A stretch of 64,000 nt of DNA, taken from contig JAFEBP010000006.1 of NCBI GenBank assembly GCA_018242605.1, positions 83,479 to 147,478 on the forward strand, read 5' to 3'. The stretch comes from Planctomycetota bacterium (GTDB lineage: Bacteria > Planctomycetota > Phycisphaerae > Phycisphaerales > UBA1924). The number at the start of each line of letters is the position of its first letter. Positions within the stretch are counted from its first letter, which is position 1. A program made the translations under genes and the position numbers. The notes under the pieces are model-generated. The model had not been told where the DNA came from and did no database searches. It saw only the letters and a program-made list of their open reading frames with translations. Shown here in pieces: positions 9,119 to 19,499 of the stretch.

Positions 9119-12100
9119 ATGAAACGCCATTCTCTCAAACTCCGCCCTGCGGCCCTCATTGCAGCATCCCTCGCGTCGCCAGGGTTCGCCCAGGCGAACT
9201 TTGCGGAGACGTTCGACGCCGCGGGAGATGTGGTGGGCTCGCAACTGGGTCCATCGAACCTGATCACGCGCGGCTGGACCTTTCGCCGGCAGTCGAGCCC
9301 GCAGGGCACAGGGACGTGGCGCACGTTCGGGCAGGGCTGGTCGTACGAAGGGGCGGGGTGTCTTTCCGTGGATTCGTCGGTGACGCAGGTGGGCGGCTCG
9401 GGCAGCGGCTGGGCGATTCTGCCCGCGGTGCCCGGCCAGCAGGCCGGTGACCCGGTGACGTTCTGGATTTCGCAGGGCTACGGAACGTTTTCCACGCCCA
9501 CGGGGCGATTGGAGCTGCGCTACTCGCCCACCGGCAGCATCGGAACAGGGAGCGCCGCAACGGATGTCGGCAGCTTCTCGCAGGTACTGGTGACGCTGCC
9601 GGGGCTGTCGGCGGGCCAGCCGTGGACGCGTGTGCAGACGGTTGTTCCCGGGACGGGCCGGCTGGCGCTGCGCATGTACCAGCCGGCGAGCACATCGTCG
9701 TCGGACTACGCGACCAACTTCATGGTGGATTCGCTGCGTGTAGGTGCGCCAACGGGCGGTGTGGCGTTCCCCGCGGCAGGGCAGACGGTGCACTGGACGC
9801 TGGCGCAGAGCCCGGTCACGCTGCCCCAGCAGCACACCGAGATCGTGGCGGGGGGCACGATTATCGTGGACCCGGGTGTGCGCGTGAATGTCGCTTCGGG
9901 CTATCGCCTGGATGTTCGCGGCACGCTGGATGTACGCGAAGGTGCGACGTTGAACATTCCCGCGACGACGTTCCCGGCCTCGGAGGTAAACGTGTACGGC
10001 ACGGCGTCGTTCACGGGAACGCCCGCGAGCCCGGTCTCGATCATCGGCGGGGCGCGTGATTGGGCGGCGACGACGGAACGGCTGGGCGCTATGCCTGGAG
10101 GGAAGATCACCGCGAGCTACGTCACGCTGCGGTCGACGTTCTCGGCGATGAACTCGGGGGTGGTCGTGGCGGACCACGTCAACGCGGACGGTCTGTACAC
10201 GGGCTTCTTCACTAGCGGGCTCATCTATACCACGGGCGGCACGATCGCCGTGCGTGACAGCGTTTTCTCCAACGGTGCGTGGATCAACATGGGCGGCGGA
10301 TACCTGCTGGTGGACCGCTGTACGTTCGACAACGCGCAGATCTGGACGCAGAGATACCGGGGCGGGCACACCGTCTATCTCAACAACCTGGTGGCACGTA
10401 ACAGCCCGGATTCCTGCTTCCGCCTGACCGGCTACGACCACTTCTTCGGGCCTAATAACACCATCGCGGGCAATGGCTTTCCGGTGCACCTGCTTGGCGG
10501 GGGCATCGCGCCGGGCAGCACGCTGCCGTTGTCGGGCAACACCAACAACCTGGTCCACGGCGGCATCGGCACGGCGGTCGGCACATGCACGTTCGCCAAT
10601 ACCGGCCTGCCGTATCGCATCGATCGCGACGACAGCATGCCGGACAACATGGGGGGATCGATCTTCGTGGAGCCCGGTGTGACCGTGAAGATGGGGCCCG
10701 GCGCGTACATCCCCGCGTCCTTCGGTTCTGAACTGCGGCTCAAGGGGTTGCCTGAATCACCGATCACGTTCGAGCGGTTGGATCCGGCGCAGCCGTGGAC
10801 GACCATCTGGTTTGCGGTGAGCCACGTCCGGCCGCGGGCGGAGCACTGCGTGTTCCGGGGCGCGGACCGGGGGGTGGACGCGGACGAGTCGATCCTGCGG
10901 GTGGATTCCTGCCGGTTCGAGGACAATCACATCGGCGTCAATGCACGCAACTCCGGCGAAGGGATCATCCGCAAGTCGCGGTTCTTCGGCAACTCCGTGG
11001 GGGCGCAATCGTCGTACGGCTCACCGGCCAGCGGCTTCTTCCACGGCTGGCTGGATGCGAACGGGGGACCGTCCAACACACCTAACTGGTTCGAGGGCAA
11101 CGGGGTGGGGCTCGAGACGCTCAATCCGCTCTCCGACTTTGACGACGCCCGCAACTGTTATTGGGGTGATGCGTCGGGGCCGACCGATCCGGCGAATCCG
11201 TCGGGCCGCGGACAGGCGACGCCGGGGGCGAACTACGTCATGCCGTTCCTCGCGACGCCGCCCGACGCGGCCGACACGCCGCCGATGGTCCGCCTCAAGA
11301 AGCACTCGTTCCTGCTCGAAGAAGGGCACAAGGTGATCCTGCACTGGGACGCCAGCGATGACCACGCGATCGCGGGATTCCAGATCTGGTACAGCGCCCA
11401 CGGCGACAACCCGGGCTTGCAGATCTTTGAGGCCGACATTCCCGGTTCGGCGCGATCGTGGGAAGTCACGGTTCCCGAGGCTCCGCCGGCGAGCAACTAC
11501 CCCGACCCGTCCGCGTTCCGCGTCGTCGCGATCGACGACGCGGGCCAGGAAGGCTTCGACGACATGATCTTCCGCACGCCCTGGCTGCACGATGTGCCCG
11601 AGCGGATCGCGGCCGGGCCGATGCCGGCGCTGGTGCGCCCCGGTGCGCCGATGACCGTGTGTCTCGCTCCCGGGCAGGCGTACTTCGACGCGATGCTGTC
11701 GCTCGACGGCGACGGGCAGACGTATTCCCTGGGGGGCACGACGACCAACTGCCTGTCGGGAACCTCGGCGGCCCCGCCGATCAGCACCGATCTGGCTCGC
11801 GTCATCGTGTGGCGCGGCGGGGCGGGGGGCCGCGACCTGTACGAGTTCTCGAACTATTTCTCGGTCCGGCCGGATTCGGCGATCGGCGATGCGCCGCCGA
11901 GCGTGACGATGACCTCGCCGCGGGCGGGTGAATCGTTCGCGGGCGGCACAGGCGTGCCGATACTCTGGGCCGCTTCGGACGACGAGAGCCTGCGATCCTT
12001 CGAGATCCATGCGAGTTACGACGACGGGCGCACATGGCACACCGTCGCCGACGGTTTGGCCGGCAGCGACCGGGGCTACTTCTGGCGGCTGCCGTCCAGC

Positions 12101-12376
12101 ACGGGCATCGCGGCCGTCCGGGTCCGGGTGGTGGCGCGGGACCTGCGGTTCCAGACGTCTTCCTCGGGAGGCGATCAGACCTTTGCGATCACTCCCGGGT
12201 CTGTGCCGTCGTGCACGGGCGACTTCAACCACGATGGCGGAGTGGACGGGGCGGATGTCGAGGCGTTCTTCCTGGCGTGGCAGGTCTCGAACCCGCTCGC
12301 CGACATCAACCAGGACGGGGGCATCGACGGCGGCGATATCGAGACCTTCTTCGTCGCGTGGCAGGGCGGGTGCTGA
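9119..12376 (+). CDS. Secreted beta-helix-like protein with Gly-Cys dockerin-like C-terminus
   Basis: 1085 residues. A Sec signal peptide is clear (basic start MKRHSLKLR, hydrophobic stretch, SPGFAQA cleavage region). The middle (residues ~220-700) has short repeated strands and Asn/Gly turns (for example LLVDRCTFDN, GIIRKSRFFGN) typical of right-handed parallel beta-helices. It is followed by fibronectin/PKD-like segments around 725-850 and 930-1015. The last ~55 residues hold two calcium-loop motifs, DFNHDGGVDGADVEAFF and DINQDGGIDGGDIETFF, closing in WQGGC. This is the planctomycete dockerin-like domain, also seen in the protein at 42007. Likely extracellular or surface-bound; no catalytic residues were identified. 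It is divergent from folE2. Confidence 0.85.
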   Translation: MKRHSLKLRPAALIAASLASPGFAQANFAETFDAAGDVVGSQLGPSNLITRGWTFRRQSSPQGTGTWRTFGQGWSYEGAGCLSVDSSVTQVGGSGSGWAILPAVPGQQAGDPVTFWISQGYGTFSTPTGRLELRYSPTGSIGTGSAATDVGSFSQVLVTLPGLSAGQPWTRVQTVVPGTGRLALRMYQPASTSSSDYATNFMVDSLRVGAPTGGVAFPAAGQTVHWTLAQSPVTLPQQHTEIVAGGTIIVDPGVRVNVASGYRLDVRGTLDVREGATLNIPATTFPASEVNVYGTASFTGTPASPVSIIGGARDWAATTERLGAMPGGKITASYVTLRSTFSAMNSGVVVADHVNADGLYTGFFTSGLIYTTGGTIAVRDSVFSNGAWINMGGGYLLVDRCTFDNAQIWTQRYRGGHTVYLNNLVARNSPDSCFRLTGYDHFFGPNNTIAGNGFPVHLLGGGIAPGSTLPLSGNTNNLVHGGIGTAVGTCTFANTGLPYRIDRDDSMPDNMGGSIFVEPGVTVKMGPGAYIPASFGSELRLKGLPESPITFERLDPAQPWTTIWFAVSHVRPRAEHCVFRGADRGVDADESILRVDSCRFEDNHIGVNARNSGEGIIRKSRFFGNSVGAQSSYGSPASGFFHGWLDANGGPSNTPNWFEGNGVGLETLNPLSDFDDARNCYWGDASGPTDPANPSGRGQATPGANYVMPFLATPPDAADTPPMVRLKKHSFLLEEGHKVILHWDASDDHAIAGFQIWYSAHGDNPGLQIFEADIPGSARSWEVTVPEAPPASNYPDPSAFRVVAIDDAGQEGFDDMIFRTPWLHDVPERIAAGPMPALVRPGAPMTVCLAPGQAYFDAMLSLDGDGQTYSLGGTTTNCLSGTSAAPPISTDLARVIVWRGGAGGRDLYEFSNYFSVRPDSAIGDAPPSVTMTSPRAGESFAGGTGVPILWAASDDESLRSFEIHASYDDGRTWHTVADGLAGSDRGYFWRLPSSTGIAAVRVRVVARDLRFQTSSSGGDQTFAITPGSVPSCTGDFNHDGGVDGADVEAFFLAWQVSNPLADINQDGGIDGGDIETFFVAWQGGC

Positions 12377-12384
12377 ATCAGGGC

Positions 12385-12418
12385 CCGGCGTGGCACGCCG
12401 GTGCGGGCGTGCCCGCAC
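12385..12418. terminator. Two abutting GC-rich hairpins after the dockerin-tailed gene
   Basis: CCGGCGT/ACGCCGG (12385-12401) is followed at once by GTGCGGGC/GCCCGCAC (12401-12418), 9 nt after the stop codon at 12376 and just before the hrpA start. There is no T run, so this is a weak or Rho-assisted terminator candidate, or an RNA-stability element. Confidence 0.45.
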
Positions 12419-12431
12419 GCTACCCTTGCCC

Positions 12432-15400
12432 GTGTCGGTTGATGCACAGGATCTGATCAAGCGTATTGAAGGCTGTTTTCACGCGGACCGCACGCGCCTG
12501 CTCGCGCAGCTGCATCGCCTGACTCGCGGCGTTCGTGACGCCCGCAGCGATCCCGCTGCGATCGTGCGGGGCCTGCTGCAGGCCGAGGCACGCGTGGCGG
12601 CCCGCAGGGCCCGCATTCCGCGCCCGGTGTTTCCGCCCGAACTGCCTGTCAGCCAGCGCAAGGACGAGATCGCGAAGGCGATCGCCCAGCACCAGGTGAT
12701 TGTCGTCTGCGGCGAGACCGGCTCGGGCAAGACCACGCAGCTTCCCAAGATCTGTCTGGAACTGGGGCGCGGCGTCTTCGGGATGATCGGGCATACGCAG
12801 CCGCGGCGGATCGCGGCCCGCACCGTGGCGCGGCGCATCGCCGATGAACTGGGCCGGCCCGAGCTCGTGGGATACAAGGTGCGCTTCGGAGACGCCACGG
12901 GGCCGGACACGGTGGTCAAGCTGATGACCGACGGCATCCTGCTCGCCGAGACGCAGGGCGACCGGGCGCTCTCACGCTACGACACGATCATCGTGGACGA
13001 AGCGCACGAGCGCAGCCTGAACATCGACTTTCTCCTGGGGTACCTCAAGACGCTCCTGCCCCGGCGCAAGGACCTCAAGGTCATCGTGACTTCCGCGACG
13101 ATCGACCCGGAGCGGTTCAGCCGGCACTTTAGCGACTGCCCGATCATCAGCGTGAGCGGCCGCACCTACCCGGTGGAGGTGTTGTACCGGTCACCTCTGG
13201 GCGGAGACGAGGACGAACGCGACAGCGACTTTGATCGGGCGCTGGTGCAGGCGGTGGACGAGGCCGCGAGCTACGGGGACGGGGACATTCTCGCGTTCTT
13301 CAGCGGCGAGCGGGAGATCCGCGAGGCGGCGGAGGTGCTGCACAAGCACCACGTGCCCGGGGCGCCGCGGGCCACGATCCTGCCGCTGTTCGCGAAACTC
13401 TCGAACGACGAGCAGCAGCGGGTCTTTGAGCCCCACGACCAGCACGAGACGCGCCGGATCATCCTGGCCACCAACGTCGCGGAGACTTCGCTCACGGTCC
13501 CGGGGATCCGGTATGTCATTGACACGGGCGTTGCACGCATCAATCGATACTCGGCCCGCACCAAGGTGCAGCGGTTGGAAGTGGAGGCGATCTCCAAGGC
13601 CTCGGCGGACCAGCGCAAGGGCCGCTGCGGCCGCGTGGGGCCGGGCGTGTGCATCCGGCTGTATTCGGAGGAGGACTTCACGACCCGACCGCAGTATACC
13701 GATCCGGAGATCGTGCGGACGAATCTCGCGGCGGTGATCCTGCAGATGGCGGCGCTGCGCCTGGGAAGGGTGGAGGACTTCCCGTTCCTTGATCCGCCGG
13801 ATTCGCGGCTGGTGAAGGACGGCTACGACACGCTGATTGAGCTGGGCGCGGTGACGGAAGCGGGCGAACTGACGCCGCTGGGCCGCGACCTGGCGAAGCT
13901 GCCCATTGATCCGCGGATCGGGCGCATGATCCTGGCGGCCAACGCCGAGAACTGCCTGACCGAGGTGCTCATCATCGCGTCGGCGCTGTCGATCCAGGAC
14001 CCGCGGCACCGGCCCTTTGAGAAGCAGGACGAGGCGGACGAGGCCCACGCGCCTTTCCGCGATGAACGATCGGACTTTCTTTCGCACCTCATTCTCTGGA
14101 ACGCGTACCGCACGCAGAAGCGGCATCTTTCTTCGAGCAAGCTCCGCCGGTGGTGCAAGGAGCATTTTCTGTCGTTCGTGCGGCTCAAGGAGTGGGAGGA
14201 GATGCACCACCAGCTCGCGGACCTGGCGGGCGGCATGGGGTATCACGCGAATCAGACCAAGGCGTCGCCGGAGGCCATTCATCGCGCCCTGCTGCCGGGC
14301 CTGCTCTCGAACATCGGGTTCAAGGGCGAGCAGGGCGAGTACCTGGGGGCGCGTGGCCTGAAGTTCAACATCTTTCCCGGCTCGGTCATGTTCAAGGCGG
14401 GGGCGAAGTGGGTCATGGCCTGCGAACTGGTGCGCACCACCAAGCTGTACGCGCGCACGCTCGCGCCGATCCCGCCGGACGCCATCGAGCGTGCGGCGAC
14501 GCACCTGGTCAAGAAGACTCATTACGACCCGCACTGGGATGGGCGGGTGGGGCGGGCCATGGTGTTCGAGCGGGTCTTTCTGTTCGGGCTGGAACTGGCG
14601 AACAAGCGTCGCGTGCATCTTGGGGGCGTAGATCCGCAGGAGGCCCGCAAGCTGTTCATTCACCACGCGCTGGTGGAGGGGGATTGCGAGATCGAGGCGC
14701 CGTTCCTGTCTCACAACACACGATTGGCCTCACGCGTGCGAGAGTTGGAGACCAGGGCGCGGCGGCAGGACCTGCTGATGGACGCCGCGGCGAGATTTGC
14801 ATTCTACGACCGCACGGTTCCCAAGGAGGTCTTCGCGGTCGCGGCGTTCGAGCGGTGGCGGCAGGTGGCGTGCCGCGGGAACGACAAGTTCCTGTTCATG
14901 TCGATGCAGGACCTGGTGGCGCCGGGCGCGGAGGTGCCGAACGCGGCTGATTTTCCCGATGAGCTGGACATCGGGGGCATGGTCGTGCCGTTGACGTACG
15001 TCTTCAAGGTCGGCGCCGCGGATGACGGCATCACGCTGCGCTTGCCGGTGGAGGCTTTGGGCCAGTTGGACGTCAAGCGGATCGAATGGCTGGTGCCCGG
15101 CATGGTGGGGGAGAAGGTCGAGACGATTCTTCGTGGCCTGCCCAAGGACTTCCGGCGTCTGCTGCCCACGATCGGGGCGTTGGCGGAGAAGGTGACGAGC
15201 GAGCTTAAGTTCGGCGCGGGCGACCTGCGCGAGGAGATCCGCTCGGGGGTGCGGCGTGCTTCGGCGGTGGATGTGCCGTTGGAGACGCTGCGGTCGGTCG
15301 CTCTGCCCGAGCACCTGCTGATGCGGCTGGAGATCGTGGATCAGAAGGGTGAGGTGGTGTATCTGGGGCGCGACGTCAACGCGCTGCGTGCCAAGCTCAC

Positions 15401-16319
15401 CCCGCAGCTGCGGTCAACGGCGATGACCAACGCGGATGCCCGCTTCAAGCGAGAGGGGATCAAGACCTGGGATTTCGGCGATCTGCCGGAGAAGATCGAG
15501 GTCGAGCGGCTGGGCGTGAAGGTGGCGGCGTTCCCCGCGCTGGTGGACAACCGCACAAGCGTCGGGCTGAGGTTGTTCGACAGCCCGGGCGAGGCGGCCA
15601 TCTCCACGCGGGCGGGTGTGCGGCGGTTGTATGTCCTGGATGTTGCGGAGGATCTGCGGCGACAGACCAGTTACGTCCACAACCTGGAGCGGATGGCCGC
15701 GCAGTTCGCGCCGCTGGGTTCGGTGCAGTCGCTGCGGGGCGCACTCTCGGAGGCGATCGCCGATCGGGCGTTTCTGGACGGGTTGCCGCCGGTCCGTAGT
15801 CAGCGTGAGTACTTCGCACGACGCGGCGTCGGGCTGGATCGGCTCGGGAGCGCGGTGCGTGAGGTCTGCGATCTCACGGCGGCGATCCTCGCGGGGTACC
15901 ACGCGGTGACGCTGCAACTGAGCGGCAAGATACCGGCGGGTTGGACTCCCGCGATCGCGGACATCCGTGATCAGTTGACGCACCTGTTTCCTCCTAACTT
16001 CATGGTCGCGTGTCCGTTCGAGCGGCTGCGGCATTATCCGCGGTACCTGCAGGGGATCGTGGAGCGGCTGCGCAAGCTCCCCGGCGAGGGGCTGAACCGG
16101 GACATCCGCCACGCGGCGGAGATGGCTCCGCTCTGGCGCGCCGGGTTGGAGTTGGTGCGGCGGCAGCACGAACTGGGGCTGGACCCTGTCAAGGTGGCCG
16201 AGTACCGCTGGCAGTGCGAGGAGATGCGGGTGTCGTTGTTTGCGCAGGAGTTGCGGACGGCGGTGCCTGTCTCGGCCAAGCGGCTTCAGGAACTGTGGAC
16301 ATCGATCGTGAGCCGGTGA
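12432..16319 (+). CDS. hrpA: ATP-dependent RNA helicase HrpA (DEAH box)
   Basis: With the GTG at 12432 the product has 1295 residues, close to the ~1300 of Escherichia coli HrpA. Walker A GETGSGKT lies at residues 94-101 and the DEAH box at 189-192, followed by SATID and the QRKGRCGRVGPG motif VI. The helicase-associated and OB-fold regions follow, and a long C-terminal part matches the DUF3418-type tail of HrpA. The family unwinds RNA and in E. coli acts on fimbrial mRNA and stalled ribosomes. The start is uncertain: TTG 12426 and GTG 12432 are both possible and no good ribosome-binding site is visible. The frame stays open far upstream, but there it overlaps the preceding gene in another frame. 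Confidence 0.92.
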   Translation: MSVDAQDLIKRIEGCFHADRTRLLAQLHRLTRGVRDARSDPAAIVRGLLQAEARVAARRARIPRPVFPPELPVSQRKDEIAKAIAQHQVIVVCGETGSGKTTQLPKICLELGRGVFGMIGHTQPRRIAARTVARRIADELGRPELVGYKVRFGDATGPDTVVKLMTDGILLAETQGDRALSRYDTIIVDEAHERSLNIDFLLGYLKTLLPRRKDLKVIVTSATIDPERFSRHFSDCPIISVSGRTYPVEVLYRSPLGGDEDERDSDFDRALVQAVDEAASYGDGDILAFFSGEREIREAAEVLHKHHVPGAPRATILPLFAKLSNDEQQRVFEPHDQHETRRIILATNVAETSLTVPGIRYVIDTGVARINRYSARTKVQRLEVEAISKASADQRKGRCGRVGPGVCIRLYSEEDFTTRPQYTDPEIVRTNLAAVILQMAALRLGRVEDFPFLDPPDSRLVKDGYDTLIELGAVTEAGELTPLGRDLAKLPIDPRIGRMILAANAENCLTEVLIIASALSIQDPRHRPFEKQDEADEAHAPFRDERSDFLSHLILWNAYRTQKRHLSSSKLRRWCKEHFLSFVRLKEWEEMHHQLADLAGGMGYHANQTKASPEAIHRALLPGLLSNIGFKGEQGEYLGARGLKFNIFPGSVMFKAGAKWVMACELVRTTKLYARTLAPIPPDAIERAATHLVKKTHYDPHWDGRVGRAMVFERVFLFGLELANKRRVHLGGVDPQEARKLFIHHALVEGDCEIEAPFLSHNTRLASRVRELETRARRQDLLMDAAARFAFYDRTVPKEVFAVAAFERWRQVACRGNDKFLFMSMQDLVAPGAEVPNAADFPDELDIGGMVVPLTYVFKVGAADDGITLRLPVEALGQLDVKRIEWLVPGMVGEKVETILRGLPKDFRRLLPTIGALAEKVTSELKFGAGDLREEIRSGVRRASAVDVPLETLRSVALPEHLLMRLEIVDQKGEVVYLGRDVNALRAKLTPQLRSTAMTNADARFKREGIKTWDFGDLPEKIEVERLGVKVAAFPALVDNRTSVGLRLFDSPGEAAISTRAGVRRLYVLDVAEDLRRQTSYVHNLERMAAQFAPLGSVQSLRGALSEAIADRAFLDGLPPVRSQREYFARRGVGLDRLGSAVREVCDLTAAILAGYHAVTLQLSGKIPAGWTPAIADIRDQLTHLFPPNFMVACPFERLRHYPRYLQGIVERLRKLPGEGLNRDIRHAAEMAPLWRAGLELVRRQHELGLDPVKVAEYRWQCEEMRVSLFAQELRTAVPVSAKRLQELWTSIVSR

Positions 16320-16517
16320 AGTTCACAACGCCCATCGCGGGGATAATGCGATGCGCGCGCACCCCCATCCGTGGTTGATATTGGTTTTAGGACGCGGCGA
16401 AGAGTGCGCGATCATGAAGCGGCTTGCGCGTCTTCACCGATAACAGCCCGGCTTCGCGCAACGTACCGCGAGCGAATCTCCCCATCTCCGGGGAGCGTGC
16501 GATTCCCGTCATCAACC

Positions 16518-19010
16518 GTGAGCGATTCACCGCAACAACCCGCGAATGCCGCAGCCGCTGCGGTGGCGACCCCGGTGGCGCCGCGGTGGCGCGATGTTTG
16601 GCAGGCTCCGGTGCTTGCGGTGTCGGTGGCGGCGCTTGTGGGCGCGATCGCGTACTCGGTGGCGCACAGGCCCAAGCCGGACTACGGCGCGGAGCTGGTG
16701 CTGGCGGAGAAGGAAATCGAGGAAGGCAAGTACAGCGAGGCGCTTGCGACGCTCAATCAGCGGGCGCTGCCGGTGGTGGCCAAGGGCCTGTTCAACGATG
16801 AGCAGCGTGCCGAGTTCCACCTGCTGCGTGCCCGCGCGCTGGTGCTGGGGCAGGAAGAGGCCGGCATCAGCCGGGCTGAGAATCACGAAGCGATCATCGG
16901 TGAGTACGCCGCGGCGGAAGGGCTGCACGCCCAGCTTACGACGCGCGACATCGGCTTTCTCGCGGGCGCTCACCTTTCACTGGGGGATGTGGAAAAGGCG
17001 GACGCTGCGATTTTGCGGCTGCCCGCCGAGGCCGGGGAGCTGCGCCGGGCGCTCCTGAAACGCATCATTCTTGCTACGGCCCAACAGGATCATCCCGATG
17101 TTCATCGCGGGCTTGAGTACCTCGCTCGTCTGGGTTCCGAAAAAGAACTGACCGACGCCGAACGCATCTGGGTGCTGCGCCGCCAGGCGGAGATGCTGGT
17201 CGCCGCGGGCGAGATTGAAGACGGGGTGACCCGCATCCTGCGCACGCTGCCCCGGCTTGAGAAGGCCGATCCGGTGATGCTCGGGGAGGTGCTGGTGACG
17301 TTGGGCGAGGCGTACCTCGCGAGCGATCAGATCGAGAAGGCGGGAGAGCAACTCGATCGGGCGCTGGGGCTGCTGGGGGATGGCAATGAACTCACGCCGC
17401 GGGCGCTACGGCTGCGCGCGGTGGCCGACCAACGTAAAGGCGGGGATGAGTTGGCCCGGGCGCGTGAGGATTTCCGGCGCGTGGCGGACGATCCGGCTGC
17501 GGGCGACGAGGCGGGCCTGGCGTTGCTGGGGCTGGCCGAGGTGGAATCGGTGCTGGGCAACAACGGCAGCGGCGGCACGATGGAGGTGTCGGCGCAGTGC
17601 TACGAGCGGCTGACGGACCTGGTGCTCAAGCAGTCGGATGCTCCCCGTCGCGGCGCGGTGACGCGTCAGCAGGTGCTGGGGAGTGTGCTGGCGAGGTTCG
17701 CGGAGCAGCGCGACAAGGGCGATCGCCGCATGGCGATGCGCCTGGCCGAGCTCGCGGGGCAGTTGGACACGGGCAAGCCCACGCCGGCGGTGTTGCTGGC
17801 GCTGGCTACGGCGAACGAAGACGTGGCGCGGGAGGTGCTGTCGCCTTCCAGCGGCGAGGGCGCGCTGTCGCTCGCGCAGCTTGATCCGGCGACGCAGAAG
17901 GAAGCCCGGGCCCTCTTGCTCCGGGCGGGCGAGTTCTATCGCAAGCACGCGGCGGTGATGGCCCGCGAGGACGCGGCGGTGTACGGTCAATCGCTGTGGA
18001 ACGCCGCGGACGCGTTCGATCGCGCGGGCGATCTGGACGCTTCCGTTGCGGCGTTCCAGCAGTTCCAGACGGACTTTCCTTCCGACCAGCGGCAGCCCGA
18101 GGCCGCGTTCCGGCTCGCGGAGGCGTACCGCGCTCGCGGCGACCTGGAACTGGCCGAGAAGCTGTACCGCGAGTTGATCGCGGGGCGGAGCGGGGCCAGC
18201 GGGCCGCAGTTGAGCGGTCAGTTCGCGGACAGCAGCTACGTGCCGCTCGCCAAGACGCTCCTGCTGGACTCAAAGTCGGAGAACGACAAGGAGGCCGAGG
18301 GGTTGCTGCTGAGCGTGGTGCGCGGGGAAGTGGGTGGCACGGCGGCGCCCAACTTCACCGAAGCGCTGCGCGAGCTGGGCGAGCATTACTACCACTCGGG
18401 CCAATACGAGCGGGCGATCGAACGGTTGGAAGAGCTCGCGGGGCGGGCGGGCGAGGGCGGCGCCTCGAGCGCGGGCGAAACGTACATGCTCGCGGACAGC
18501 TACCGGCTTTCCGCCGCGGCGATCGCGTCGGCGCTGCGGAGCGCCATGCCCGACGCCCAGCGGGTGGCGCTCGATCAGACCCGGCGCGATCGGTTGGAGC
18601 GGGCGGCTCGGTTGTATCAGACGGCGATCGCCGCGATGGAAGGCCAGGGGCACCGGACGGCGCTGGATGAGGTGCGGGTGCGAAACGCGGCGTTCTACGT
18701 GGGCGACTGCGCGTACGAGTTGAGGGACTTTGAGAACGCGATCCGCCATTACGACGCGGCGCGGGACAAGTACTCGAAGGACCCGGCCTCGCTGGTGGCG
18801 ATGGTGCAGATCGTGGCGTGCCTGCTGGAGCAGGGCAAAGCCGCCGAGGCGGCCACGGCGAACGCGAGGGCGAGGCGGTTCTACGACTCGCTGCCCGAGA
18901 GCGTGTGGGACGACCCCACGCTGCCCATGACCAGAACCCAGTGGGAGGCCTGGCTCACGGCGCAGGCGAGGCTGGCCGGGACAGCCGAAGAGAAGGCCGG
19001 GCCGGAGTAG
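16518..19010 (+). CDS. Membrane-anchored TPR-rich protein
   Basis: 830 residues from the GTG at 16518; upstream in-frame codons look non-coding. After a Pro/Ala-rich start there is one transmembrane helix (about residues 31-50, VLAVSVAALVGAIAYSVA). The rest is almost wholly helical with many TPR-like pairs, such as EEGKYSEALATLNQRAL, LASDQIEKAGEQLDRALGL, DLDASVAAFQQFQTDFP and QYERAIERLEELAGRAG. This fits a large periplasmic or cytoplasmic scaffold facing its partners. It precedes the flagellar locus by 45 bp, but nothing ties it directly to flagella. The specific role is unknown. Confidence 0.75.
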   Translation: MSDSPQQPANAAAAAVATPVAPRWRDVWQAPVLAVSVAALVGAIAYSVAHRPKPDYGAELVLAEKEIEEGKYSEALATLNQRALPVVAKGLFNDEQRAEFHLLRARALVLGQEEAGISRAENHEAIIGEYAAAEGLHAQLTTRDIGFLAGAHLSLGDVEKADAAILRLPAEAGELRRALLKRIILATAQQDHPDVHRGLEYLARLGSEKELTDAERIWVLRRQAEMLVAAGEIEDGVTRILRTLPRLEKADPVMLGEVLVTLGEAYLASDQIEKAGEQLDRALGLLGDGNELTPRALRLRAVADQRKGGDELARAREDFRRVADDPAAGDEAGLALLGLAEVESVLGNNGSGGTMEVSAQCYERLTDLVLKQSDAPRRGAVTRQQVLGSVLARFAEQRDKGDRRMAMRLAELAGQLDTGKPTPAVLLALATANEDVAREVLSPSSGEGALSLAQLDPATQKEARALLLRAGEFYRKHAAVMAREDAAVYGQSLWNAADAFDRAGDLDASVAAFQQFQTDFPSDQRQPEAAFRLAEAYRARGDLELAEKLYRELIAGRSGASGPQLSGQFADSSYVPLAKTLLLDSKSENDKEAEGLLLSVVRGEVGGTAAPNFTEALRELGEHYYHSGQYERAIERLEELAGRAGEGGASSAGETYMLADSYRLSAAAIASALRSAMPDAQRVALDQTRRDRLERAARLYQTAIAAMEGQGHRTALDEVRVRNAAFYVGDCAYELRDFENAIRHYDAARDKYSKDPASLVAMVQIVACLLEQGKAAEAATANARARRFYDSLPESVWDDPTLPMTRTQWEAWLTAQARLAGTAEEKAGPE

Positions 19011-19055
19011 AAGCAGATCACCCGCGGCGGAGCTTCGCGGGTTTGGAGCGTCAGG

Positions 19056-19499
19056 ATGACACGGATTGACAACAACCCCAGCCCGGCCGACGGGACGATC
19101 GCGCAGGCCATCGGCGACCACGGCGTGCTCCTCGAGCAGTTTGCGCAGCTCGGGGATCGGCTGCGGGCATTGATCGAGAACGAGGAGTACGAGGGGCTGC
19201 CCACGCTGCTCGATGAGCGCGAGGCGATGATCGAGCGCGTGCACGCGAGCGTGCGGCGGCTCGCGGGCACCGCGAATGCTGATCCGGCGGGGTACGAGGC
19301 GAACCTGCCACAGTTCGACCAGCTCGACGATCGGCTTGATGCGCTTCTGGACCAGGCTTCGCGGGACGAGGCCATGCTGCGTGCTCGATACGAGCAGATC
19401 GGCCGCCGCCTCGCGCAGATCGCGACGACGCGCCGGGCCGCCAGCGCGTACGCCGGGCCCGCCGCCGGCGCGGCGAAGTTCCAGGATGGTGACGCGTGA
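19056..19499 (+). CDS. FlgN/FliT-like flagellar chaperone candidate
   Basis: 147 residues, mostly alpha-helical with charged heptads (LLEQFAQLGDRLRALIENEEYEGLPTLLDERE). The size and pattern resemble FlgN/FliT-type export chaperones, which keep late flagellar substrates unfolded and bind them in the cytoplasm. An AGGA motif sits just before the ATG. Its last 4 bases overlap the kinase gene (GTGA, 19496-19499), so the two are probably translated together. The assignment rests on shape and neighbours; sequence identity to known chaperones is not evident. Confidence 0.55.
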   Translation: MTRIDNNPSPADGTIAQAIGDHGVLLEQFAQLGDRLRALIENEEYEGLPTLLDEREAMIERVHASVRRLAGTANADPAGYEANLPQFDQLDDRLDALLDQASRDEAMLRARYEQIGRRLAQIATTRRAASAYAGPAAGAAKFQDGDA